Source: Bacteroidota bacterium (GTDB lineage Bacteria > Bacteroidota > Bacteroidia > Chitinophagales > Chitinophagaceae). Taken from it: a DNA stretch of 64,000 nucleotides. The notes beneath the pieces are model-generated. The model made no database searches. It was not told where the DNA came from and was given only the letters and a program-made list of their open reading frames with translations. The stretch covers positions 1-64,000 of the forward strand of contig JAEWHC010000002.1 of the NCBI GenBank assembly GCA_023387985.1, in the 5' to 3' direction. A program made the position numbers and the translations under genes. How positions within the stretch are numbered: the first letter of the stretch is position 1; every line of letters starts with the position of its first letter. Below are positions 9,112-16,914 of the stretch, one piece after another.

Positions 9112-11736
9112 ATGAATTTGAACAATTATACCATCAAGGCACAGGAAGCGATTGCTGCTGCACAGCAGGTTGCCTTTAACCACAACGCGGTGAATATTGA
9201 GACCGAGCATATGCTGAAAGCTTTAATAGAACAAGAGGATTCCCCCATAGAATACCTTTTGAAGAAAACCAATGTGGCGATCAATATACTGGATACCAAA
9301 CTTGATGAAGCTATTCAGAAATTACCAAAAGTGAGCGGGTCGGCCAATCCTGCTCAAATGGTAGGGCGTGAAGCAAACAATGCCATCCTGCGTTCGGCTT
9401 CTGTGTTGAAGGAATTTGGTGATGAATTTGTCGCCCCTGAACATGTACTACTGGCACTGCTCAAAGGCAATGACAATACATCTAAGCTTTTAAAGGAATC
9501 GGGATTGAATGAAAAAGACCTGGTTACCGCAATCAAGGATCTTAGAAAGGGCAGTACCGTAAGTTCACAAACCCATGAAACACAATTCAACGCGCTAAAC
9601 AAATATGCCCGGAATCTGAACGAAATGGCCCGGCAGGGCAAGCTCGATCCGGTGATTGGCAGAGATGAGGAGATTCGCAGAACCTTGCATATCCTCAGCC
9701 GCAGAAGTAAAAATAACCCGATTTTGGTGGGTGAGCCTGGTGTAGGTAAAACTGCCATTGCCGAAGGTCTTGCCATGCGCATAGTAAACGGGGATGTTCC
9801 CGAAAATCTCCGCAATAAGATCATATATGGCCTGGATATGGGACAATTGATCGCCGGTGCAAAATACAAAGGTGAATTTGAGGAAAGGTTGAAAGGCGTG
9901 ATCAAAGAAGTTTCAGAAAGCGATGGCAATATCATATTGTTTATTGATGAAATCCATACCCTTGTGGGTGCCGGTGGAGGCGAAGGAGCTATGGATGCTG
10001 CCAATATCCTGAAACCGGCTTTGGCACGTGGCGAACTTCGTGCAATTGGAGCTACTACATTGAATGAATACCAAAAATTCTTCGAGAAAGACAAAGCGCT
10101 CGAGCGCCGTTTCCAGAAAGTAATGATTAATGAGCCTTCGGTAGAAGATGCCATTTCGATATTGCGGGGCCTGAAAGATCGCTACGAAACTCACCACCAC
10201 GTGCGGATTAAAGATGAAGCGATTATTGCCGCGGTTGAACTTTCCAACCGTTACATAAGCGATCGTTTTTTACCGGATAAAGCCATTGATCTGATTGATG
10301 AAAGTGCAGCCAAACTTCGGTTGGAAATGAACAGCATGCCCGAAGAGCTGGATAAACTGGAAAGACAAATACGGCAGCTGGAGATAGAGCGGGAGGCGAT
10401 AAAGCGGGAAAATGATGAAGTGAAACTAAGAGAACTGAACACCGAAATCGCAAACCTCGCTGTGGTTCGAGATACATTTCTGGCCAAATGGAACCAGGAA
10501 AAAGAGATTGTTGAAAAAGTACAGACATCAAAGGCCAACATTGAATCATTGAAGTTGGAAGCCGAACAGGCAGAGCGGAATGGCGATTATGGCCGTGTAG
10601 CTGAAATCCGCTATGGATTGATAAAAGAGCAGGAGGAAGCGATTGCCATGCATACCGAAGAATTGGATGCGATTAGTGAAAAAAGAATGTTGAAAGAAGA
10701 AGTGGATGCTGAGGATATCGCGGAAACTGTGGCCAAAGCAACCGGAATTCCGGTTTCAAAAATGATGCAGAGTGAAAAAGACAAATTGCTCTTGCTTGAA
10801 GATGAATTGCATCAGCGCGTGATTGGACAAAATGAAGCCATTGCCGCCGTTTCTGATGCCATTCGCCGGAGCCGTGCCGGTTTGTCTGATCCTCGTAAAC
10901 CCATAGGGTCATTCATTTTCCTCGGAACTACCGGCGTGGGTAAAACCGAATTGGCAAAAGCGCTTGCTGAATATTTATTTGCTGATGAAAGCATGATGGT
11001 CCGGATTGATATGAGCGAATACCAGGAAAAGCATACTGTCAGCCGGCTGGTTGGTGCGCCTCCCGGATATGTGGGTTATGATGAAGGCGGCCAACTGACA
11101 GAAGCCGTTCGCCGCAAACCTTACAGTGTGGTGCTGCTCGATGAAATTGAAAAAGCGCATCCGGATGTGTGGAATGTATTGCTTCAGGTACTGGATGATG
11201 GCCACCTGACGGATAACAAAGGCCGCACGGTAAACTTTAAAAATACCATCATCATTATGACGAGCAATATCGGCAGCGATATGATCATGGAAGCCTTTGA
11301 AGGAGTGACCGAATCTACCCTGGAAGATGCCGAGGAAAAGGCCAAAGTTGAAGTAATGCAATTGTTGCGGCAGACGATCCGTCCGGAATTTTTGAACCGT
11401 GTGGATGAAATCATCATGTTCCACCCCCTGATGAAAAAAGAGATACGTGAGATTATCCGCATACAGCTTGAAGGATTGAAACGGCTGATGAGGGACAATG
11501 GAGTTGAGTTGATGTTTACTGATTATGCCATTAACTTCCTGGCCGAAAACGGTTTCGATCCGCAGTTTGGGGCAAGACCATTGAAGCGCCTGATCCAGAA
11601 AGAAATCGTAAATCATTTGAGCCGAAGGATCCTGGCAGGAGATATCGACCGCACCAACCCCATACTGGTGGATGTATTTGATGGAGTAGTGGTCTTCCGG
11701 AATGAAGCGGCAGATGCTGAAAGAGTCAATAGTTAA
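9112..11736 (+). CDS. clpB: ClpB disaggregase
   Basis: An 874-residue AAA+ chaperone that rescues aggregated proteins with DnaK. In order: Clp_N repeats (about 1-145), first AAA module with Walker A GEPGVGKT near 207 and Walker B IILFIDEIHTLVGAG, then the M-domain coiled coil (about 400-525, PEELDKLERQIRQLEIEREA), which separates ClpB from ClpA/C. Second AAA module with Walker A GTTGVGKT near 606 and a sensor/D2-small domain ending FGARPLKRLIQKEIVNHLSRRIL. The full length matches E. coli ClpB (857). The start ATG at 9112 gives MNLNNYTIKAQEA, the usual N-terminus. A hairpin terminator follows 30 bases after the stop. Confidence 0.97.
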   Translation: MNLNNYTIKAQEAIAAAQQVAFNHNAVNIETEHMLKALIEQEDSPIEYLLKKTNVAINILDTKLDEAIQKLPKVSGSANPAQMVGREANNAILRSASVLKEFGDEFVAPEHVLLALLKGNDNTSKLLKESGLNEKDLVTAIKDLRKGSTVSSQTHETQFNALNKYARNLNEMARQGKLDPVIGRDEEIRRTLHILSRRSKNNPILVGEPGVGKTAIAEGLAMRIVNGDVPENLRNKIIYGLDMGQLIAGAKYKGEFEERLKGVIKEVSESDGNIILFIDEIHTLVGAGGGEGAMDAANILKPALARGELRAIGATTLNEYQKFFEKDKALERRFQKVMINEPSVEDAISILRGLKDRYETHHHVRIKDEAIIAAVELSNRYISDRFLPDKAIDLIDESAAKLRLEMNSMPEELDKLERQIRQLEIEREAIKRENDEVKLRELNTEIANLAVVRDTFLAKWNQEKEIVEKVQTSKANIESLKLEAEQAERNGDYGRVAEIRYGLIKEQEEAIAMHTEELDAISEKRMLKEEVDAEDIAETVAKATGIPVSKMMQSEKDKLLLLEDELHQRVIGQNEAIAAVSDAIRRSRAGLSDPRKPIGSFIFLGTTGVGKTELAKALAEYLFADESMMVRIDMSEYQEKHTVSRLVGAPPGYVGYDEGGQLTEAVRRKPYSVVLLDEIEKAHPDVWNVLLQVLDDGHLTDNKGRTVNFKNTIIIMTSNIGSDMIMEAFEGVTESTLEDAEEKAKVEVMQLLRQTIRPEFLNRVDEIIMFHPLMKKEIREIIRIQLEGLKRLMRDNGVELMFTDYAINFLAENGFDPQFGARPLKRLIQKEIVNHLSRRILAGDIDRTNPILVDVFDGVVVFRNEAADAERVNS

Positions 11737-11764
11737 AGGCTCAACGGCAAATGAAATACAAGAA

Positions 11765-11789
11765 GAGACGCGGGACACTGCGTCTTTTT
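11765..11789 (+). terminator. Rho-independent terminator of clpB
   Basis: GAGACGC (11765-11771) pairs with GCGTCTT (11780-11786, one G-U) around an 8-base loop, and the T-run reaches 11789. It lies 29 bases after the clpB stop. Confidence 0.8.
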
Positions 11790-11833
11790 GCTTTATCCTT
11801 CGGGCTATTTATCCCATCTTAAAAAATATAGAT

Positions 11834-12191
11834 TTGAAAAAAAATCTGGTGTTGAAATATATCATGTGTTTCCTGTTTTTTGCAGGAATGAACCTTAACT
11901 TAACTGCGCAAATCCAGGTTGATCCATCTGCAAAATTCCTTCGGGATAAATCACGGCAATCCATTTTTCTGCATGGGAGATACACAGGCAATGATTTATC
12001 TGCCTCAACCTAAAGTTGTATCAATAGATCTGGATCGCATGAAAAGCGGCAGAAAAACCGCCAAATGGTTCAATCCTGCAACGGGCGATTGCCATTCTGT
12101 GAAATCCGGATTGAAAAATGGCTCCATAATGCTTATTCCGCCTGCGGGAGGAAGGGATTGGGTGCTGTTAATCAATTCCAGGAATCAATAA
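11834..12191 (+). pseudogene. Decayed apiosidase-like (DUF4038) glycoside hydrolase
   Basis: This is a broken gene. A signal peptide read from TTG at 11834 (KKNLVLKYIMCFLFFAG, then LTAQ) is followed by IQVDPSAKFLRDK. The frame then slips. Removing one T at 11951 restores KFLRDK-HGNPFFCMGDT, which is the typical start of DUF4038/apiosidase-like catalytic domains. Right after GDT (about 11984) the sequence jumps to QAMIYLPQPKVVSIDL ... AKWFNPATGDC ... IPPAGGRDWVLLI, which is the typical C-terminal collagen-binding-like domain of the same family. So a one-base insertion plus an internal deletion of roughly 350 codons (estimated from family length) removed the barrel. The call rests on motif recall, not on an alignment. 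Confidence 0.72.
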
Positions 12192-12193
12192 AA

Positions 12194-12523
12194 TTAAATT
12201 TCAATTTCAATTGATTTTGCGTTGGTTTCCGGGCCAAATTGCAAAGTGGCAACGGCACCTTGCATAAAGTCCACGGTTTTGAGTTTTTCCCAAACTGCTT
12301 TGAAAAGGATTTCCGCATTATCACCATACATAAACAACCGGCCATCCGTTCCATCCATGTTGATTTCATGAAAATCGTAAACGCCGACTCCTTTTTTTTC
12401 GATCAACTCCATCAATTCTATATCCAGTGCATGCAAATCGTCCAATTCATCTTTTCCATAGAAAAATTCAATGACCACGGATTGTTCGGGTAATTTAAAA
12501 GATGATTCTGGTATTGGCAACAT
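12194..12523 (-). CDS. Small conserved-looking protein of unknown function
   Basis: A 109-residue cytoplasmic protein with no signal peptide or membrane segment. It is acidic and has an alternating alpha/beta pattern: VVIEFFYGKDELDDLHALDIELMELI, then VGVYDFHEINMDGTDGRLFMYGDNAEILFKAVWEKLKT, then VATLQFGP. The shape resembles small two-domain ferredoxin-like proteins used for measuring or immunity roles, but I do not recognise a family. The stop abuts the end of the convergent pseudogene (2-base gap). It is followed, on the same strand, by the alpha-fucosidase gene 35 bases away in the upstream direction. Confidence 0.65.
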   Translation of the reverse strand: MLPIPESSFKLPEQSVVIEFFYGKDELDDLHALDIELMELIEKKGVGVYDFHEINMDGTDGRLFMYGDNAEILFKAVWEKLKTVDFMQGAVATLQFGPETNAKSIEIEI

Positions 12524-12558
12524 GGTGGTGTTTTTAGCAGATGAAAAATTTCAATGAA

Positions 12559-13887
12559 TTACTTATAATTCAGTTGTATGATATGATCAATTGTTCCTGC
12601 CTTATAACCGGGATAAATGAATGTCCCTTCTTTCACTTGCGAGAAAGGGATAGGATTAGTGGTGCCATATAATGAAGCGCTATGAATTTTCCGGGTGTAC
12701 CCCGGCAGGAAAATATAATTAGCGTCCGGCATTCTAAGAATATGAACAAACACTTTTTTATCCTTCCCCGTTAGAACACCCCATGGTTGCGGGTCAATTA
12801 TTTTTCCCCTTGTGCCATAAATGGTTTCTCCATATTTTGCCATCCATTCGCCTATCACTTTTAGGGTGTCCACATTTTCAGGCTGAACCGGGCCATGTGG
12901 CATCGGACCGACATTGAGTAATAAATTGGCATTTCTTCCTGCTGCGCCTACAAGCATTTGAATCAGGGATTTACTGCTTTTGTAATTGGTATCTGTAACG
13001 CTATACCCCCAGCTGCTGTTCATGGTTTCGCAGGTTTCAACCGGCACATCTTCGGCGGCTTTCTGGAAGCTCATGCCGGCGGTATTTTCACCGGGCAAAT
13101 CCCGTTCAAACATTTGAAAATCTTCACCTGGTATTACATCAAGATGATGGTTGTTGCCAATCAATGTGGATGGTGAAACGCTATGGATGTGCCCGTACAA
13201 TTCATCATACCGCCAATCCAAACGGCTGCTGCGGTCGTTGTGTCCTTCCAGGTTGGTTTGGTCCCAATGCCCATCAAACCAAATACTCATTATGGGACCG
13301 TAATTGGTGAGCAATTCGGTTAATTGGTTTTTCATGAACTGCAGGTAGCTGTTGTAATCACTTTTGGCCGTGCGTCCGCTGGCTTGCCCGGTGCGGCCGG
13401 TTTGCCATGGATAATCATCCCGATACCAGTCAAGCGTGGAATAATACAAACCCAATTTCATGTCATGCTTTTTACAAGCGTCTGCAAGCATTTTCAACGC
13501 GTCTTTTCCATATGGCGTGTTGGTTATTTTCCAATCGCTTTGTTGGGTGTCCCAATTAGAAAACCCATCATGATGGCGAGAAGTAAAAACAATGTATTTC
13601 ATTCCCGCATTTTTGGCAGCCAATACCCATTGTTCGGGATCATAATCCACCGGATTGAAAACCCGACCATAATAAACATAATCTTTGCGCAGGATCTTCC
13701 GGTTGTTCATTACCCATTCGCCATTACCCAAAACACTGCTCACTCCCCAGTGGATGAACATGCCGAATTTATCATCCTGGAATTGCTCGCGGGCTGCTAA
13801 ATTCGACGTTGATGGAACATAATTTGGCTGGCTAAAACCGGTTGAAACTGAAAAAAGAAAAACGACAAAGAAGCAGATTTTGCGCAT
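12559..13887 (-). CDS. GH29 alpha-L-fucosidase
   Basis: A 442-residue secreted retaining alpha-L-fucosidase. I chose ATG at 13887 because it starts a clean Sec signal peptide (MRKICFFVVFLFSVSTGFSQ); the upstream ATG at 13950 would bury it. Family motifs: KFGMFIHWGVSSVLGNGEWV, KYIVFTSRHHDGFSNWDT, and the nucleophile Asp in IMSIWFDGHWD (about residue 205). NLLLNVGPMPHG lies about 310-320. The C-terminal part is a small beta domain. It releases alpha-linked L-fucose in the periplasm or outside. It is not next to the fucose/D-arabinose genes 40 kb away. It may be co-transcribed with the small unknown gene downstream. Confidence 0.9.
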   Translation of the reverse strand: MRKICFFVVFLFSVSTGFSQPNYVPSTSNLAAREQFQDDKFGMFIHWGVSSVLGNGEWVMNNRKILRKDYVYYGRVFNPVDYDPEQWVLAAKNAGMKYIVFTSRHHDGFSNWDTQQSDWKITNTPYGKDALKMLADACKKHDMKLGLYYSTLDWYRDDYPWQTGRTGQASGRTAKSDYNSYLQFMKNQLTELLTNYGPIMSIWFDGHWDQTNLEGHNDRSSRLDWRYDELYGHIHSVSPSTLIGNNHHLDVIPGEDFQMFERDLPGENTAGMSFQKAAEDVPVETCETMNSSWGYSVTDTNYKSSKSLIQMLVGAAGRNANLLLNVGPMPHGPVQPENVDTLKVIGEWMAKYGETIYGTRGKIIDPQPWGVLTGKDKKVFVHILRMPDANYIFLPGYTRKIHSASLYGTTNPIPFSQVKEGTFIYPGYKAGTIDHIIQLNYK

Positions 13888-14071
13888 TGAGTTAAGTTTG
13901 ACGGAAGTTAGGAATTGATTAGGAAATAATGGAATTTTTTGGAACGGCAATTTGCTGCTCCGGGCGAACTGAACCTGGAATAGCCCAACCTTCTTTTCCG
14001 AACTTTCGATTTTTTAATTTTTAAATTTCAATACTTTCGTTCCGCAACTTAAAATTAAAAACCAGGCTTTT

Positions 14072-15781
14072 ATGCATTCTATCTTCCAAACAACTTTAGT
14101 GGCGTTGTCATTGCTATTTCTTCTTTCATGCGGCGGATCTGAAAATATGGCTGATCTCGTTGTGCAAAATGCCAATATTTATACAGTAAACAAATCGTCT
14201 CCAACAGCACAGGCATTGGCGGTAAAGGATGGCAGGATCATTTTTGCAGGATCCGATGCGGACGCAAAGGCATATATTGGACCTGAAACTGCAGTAATGG
14301 ACGCCGGCGGTCAATTCCTGATGCCTGGTTTCATGGAAGGGCATGGGCATATTCATGGTTTGGGAAGTTCGCTTGAAAACCTGAATCTCACCAAGACCCA
14401 GAGTTTTGATGAAATCGTTGTGATGGTGAAGGAGGCCGTTTCCAAAGCGCAACCTGGCGAATGGATTGTTGGCCGCGGCTGGCACCAGGAAAAATGGACA
14501 ACCACGCCTGCGGAAAATTATTTAGGCTATCCGTATCATGACGCGTTGAGCGCCATTTCTCCGGAAAATCCGGTAGTGCTTACACATGCCAGTGGGCATA
14601 GCGTTTACGTAAATTCGAAAGCGTTGGCGTTGGCACGAATCGATGGCAGCACGCCTAACCCAACCGGAGGGGATATTGTAAAAGATAAAACCGGCAGACT
14701 TACAGGTGCATTGGAAGAAAAAGCCATGGACCCTGTTTTTGCAGCTATGGCCACCTCCAGTGCCGGTGCTCCGGAAGAGGGAAATAAAACAATCTGGTGG
14801 CGTCAATTTCAATTGGCTGAAGAAGACTGCCTGAAAAAAGGGATTACATCCTTTGCAGATGCCGGTTCCAGTTTCCTGTTGCTGGAGTGGATGCGCGAAA
14901 AAGCAAAGTCAGGTGATTTGAAATTACGCCATTGGGTAATGATCCGTACTGGTCCCGCGAACATGGAAAAAAATCTTTCAACCTTTCCGGTGTTGAATGA
15001 AGGGAATGGCCACCTGACCTGTAATGCCATTAAAGTAAGCCTTGATGGGGCTTTGGGCTCATATGGCGCCTGGCTGCTTGAGCCCTATTCAGATCGCTCA
15101 GGATTTTATGGGCAAAACACTTTCAACATAGATTCATTGAAAGCCATCGCGCAGTTGTGTTGGGATAAAAATATTCAACTTTGTGTGCACTGCATTGGCG
15201 ACCGTGCAAACCGCGAGATCGTAGATATTTATGAAGAACAGATCAGGAAAAATCCCAGTCAGGATCACCGTTGGCGGGTAGAGCATGCCCAACATTTACA
15301 CCCTTCGGAGGTTGCCCGTTTTGCCCAAAACAAGATCATTGCCAGCATGCAGGGTGTGCATTGCACAAGCGATGCGCCTTATGTTTTGAAAAGGCTCGGT
15401 GCAGAAAGAGCAGAAAATGGCGCTTATATCTGGCGTTCGTTTATTGATGCCGGGGTTTTGGTAAATAATGGAACCGATGTACCTGTGGAAGACCAGGATC
15501 CGATCCCGAATTTTTATTCATCCGTTACCCGCAAATTGCCAGATGGCAGCGCATTTTATCCTCAACAAAAAATGAACAGGGAAGAAGCGATCTATTCTTA
15601 TACCCTGGCAAATGCCATCGCTCAAAAACAGGAAAAAGATCTGGGCAGTTTGGAAGTTGGGAAATATGCCGATTTCATCATTTTGAGCAATGATTTATTG
15701 AAATGCAGCGATGAAGAAATTTTGGCCACCAGGGTTTTAAAGACTTTTGTGGGTGGAAAATCTAAGTATTCGGCGGAATAG
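14072..15781 (+). CDS. YtcJ-like amidohydrolase lipoprotein
   Basis: A 569-residue Amidohydro_3 (metal-dependent hydrolase) enzyme. The N-terminus is a lipoprotein signal (LSLLFLLSCGGSEN), so it is membrane-anchored. It has the N-terminal composite beta domain (ADLVVQNANIYTVN), the metal motif HGHIH at about residues 89-93, HCIGDRANREIVD (about 372), VEHAQHLHP (about 405) and the late Asp in NNGTDVPVEDQDP. The C-terminus returns to the beta domain (GSLEVGKYADFIIL). Family members hydrolyse various amides and cyclic amides, and the substrate here is unknown. It is a single-gene unit, divergent from the fucosidase gene. Confidence 0.82.
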   Translation: MHSIFQTTLVALSLLFLLSCGGSENMADLVVQNANIYTVNKSSPTAQALAVKDGRIIFAGSDADAKAYIGPETAVMDAGGQFLMPGFMEGHGHIHGLGSSLENLNLTKTQSFDEIVVMVKEAVSKAQPGEWIVGRGWHQEKWTTTPAENYLGYPYHDALSAISPENPVVLTHASGHSVYVNSKALALARIDGSTPNPTGGDIVKDKTGRLTGALEEKAMDPVFAAMATSSAGAPEEGNKTIWWRQFQLAEEDCLKKGITSFADAGSSFLLLEWMREKAKSGDLKLRHWVMIRTGPANMEKNLSTFPVLNEGNGHLTCNAIKVSLDGALGSYGAWLLEPYSDRSGFYGQNTFNIDSLKAIAQLCWDKNIQLCVHCIGDRANREIVDIYEEQIRKNPSQDHRWRVEHAQHLHPSEVARFAQNKIIASMQGVHCTSDAPYVLKRLGAERAENGAYIWRSFIDAGVLVNNGTDVPVEDQDPIPNFYSSVTRKLPDGSAFYPQQKMNREEAIYSYTLANAIAQKQEKDLGSLEVGKYADFIILSNDLLKCSDEEILATRVLKTFVGGKSKYSAE

Positions 15782-15845
15782 TTAATAAACCATAAACCCA
15801 CCAAGTTTTCCCGTTTTGTGAAACAGCTATCAGCGGTTTATGAAT

Positions 15846-15853
15846 TACTTTTG
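15846..15853 (+). promoter_or_regulatory. -7 box of the tpx promoter
   Basis: TACTTTTG matches the Bacteroidota -7 consensus TAnnTTTG exactly and lies 21 bases before the tpx ATG. A TTTG at 15815-15818 is upstream, but the 27-base spacing is longer than usual, so the -33 element is uncertain. Confidence 0.5.
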
Positions 15854-15874
15854 ACGCAATCTAAATTAATTATT

Positions 15875-16369
15875 ATGGCAACCATTAAATTTAAAGGCGA
15901 ACCTGCAAATACAGCAGGTGATTTGCCTCAGCAAGGGGAAACACTTAAAGACATTAAACTTGTTGACTCTGAACTCAACGAAAAAAGTCTTTCCAATTAT
16001 AAGGGGAAAAAACTTGTATTGAATATTTTTCCCAGTATCGCTACCGGTGTTTGTCAGAAAGCCATGCGGTCTTTTCATGAAAAACTCTCCGAAAAGGATG
16101 ATGTGGTAATCCTGAATATTTCCAAAGATTTGCCTTTTGCTGCCAAGCAATTTTGTGCTGCCGAAGGAATTGAAAATGCGGTAATGCTGTCTGATTTCCG
16201 TGGCGATTTTGGCAGCACCTACGGCACCACCTTGGTAGACAGTCCCTTCCAGGGCCTATTGAGCCGTGCGGTTGTGGTTACTGATGCCGAAGGCAAAGTT
16301 GTATATACTGAACAAGTATCCGATATCGTTAATGAACCGGATTACGATGCTGCAATTGCCGCATTGTGA
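15875..16369 (+). CDS. tpx: Thiol peroxidase
   Basis: A 164-residue atypical 2-Cys peroxiredoxin that reduces peroxides with thioredoxin. I chose ATG at 15875 (MATIKFKGEPANTAGDLPQQ) because this is the normal Tpx N-terminus and a -7 box lies just upstream; the longer reading from 15818 adds an unlikely leader. The peroxidatic Cys is C60 in PSIATGVCQKA and the resolving Cys is C94 in AAKQFCAAEGIENAVMLSDFR. The usual D-T-P-V-C motif is A-T-G-V-C here, keeping the Thr. It is a single-gene unit with its own terminator. Confidence 0.95.
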   Translation: MATIKFKGEPANTAGDLPQQGETLKDIKLVDSELNEKSLSNYKGKKLVLNIFPSIATGVCQKAMRSFHEKLSEKDDVVILNISKDLPFAAKQFCAAEGIENAVMLSDFRGDFGSTYGTTLVDSPFQGLLSRAVVVTDAEGKVVYTEQVSDIVNEPDYDAAIAAL

Positions 16370-16390
16370 TTGAAGCATAGATAACTTAGG

Positions 16391-16417
16391 GCCGGTTGCA
16401 AAGCAGCCGGCTTTTTT
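16391..16417 (+). terminator. Rho-independent terminator of tpx
   Basis: GCCGGTTGC (16391-16399) pairs with GCAGCCGGC (16403-16411) with one G-U pair and an AAA loop, followed by six T's. It lies 22 bases after the tpx stop. Confidence 0.88.
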
Positions 16418-16420
16418 ATT

Positions 16421-16654
16421 TCAGGAATTCCTCCAGTAGTTATTTGCAGCCGCCACGGTTTGAAAATTGATGGCAACCACCTGCGAAGCAGCCGTCAGGC
16501 TGTCCGCATTGTTTGCATAATCTCCACGCAGTTTATGAAGTACCTCCGTGTCGGGTTGGGTATATTTTACCCCTCTCCGGGAAAGCGTGATCGCAAGTTC
16601 AAATCCTTCCTGCGGGGTGGAAGTGATTAAAGAATTCAGCCATTGGTCTGCCAT
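16421..16654 (-). CDS. Small hypothetical protein
   Basis: A 77-residue soluble protein of unknown function (MADQWLNSLITSTPQEGFEL, then AITLSRRGVKYTQPDTEVLHKLRGDY, then an Ala/Asn-rich helix ending NNYWRNS). It has no signal peptide, Cys or known motif. It is convergent with tpx, and its stop lies within 4 bases of the tpx terminator. The compact helical composition and clean ATG context make it more likely real than not. Bases 16655-16914 upstream hold no other gene and must contain the promoters of this gene and of the S9 peptidase. Confidence 0.5.
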   Translation of the reverse strand: MADQWLNSLITSTPQEGFELAITLSRRGVKYTQPDTEVLHKLRGDYANNADSLTAASQVVAINFQTVAAANNYWRNS

Positions 16655-16914
16655 ATTGGTTAATTTTTCCGTGATTAAATAGGTAGTTTAAAAATACAAT
16701 ATATGATAAAGGTGGCATGTCGATAAATGGAATATTAAATTGAATCGTCTTTCAAAGCGGATAAAAAAGTATCTTTCTGAAAATCGGATCCAATTTCCGT
16801 GGTATACAGGCAAAGGAATTGGCAGGTGATATCGTCTTATGCTGAGGTTGTTTCAGAATTTTCATTAATATTTGTAACAGTCACCTATTGAAGGTGCCAA
16901 TAAATACCAAACTT

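Noticed and set aside
9354..10154. 266-codon minus-strand ORF opposite clpB
   Set aside because: Ser-rich antisense shadow of the clpB AAA module.
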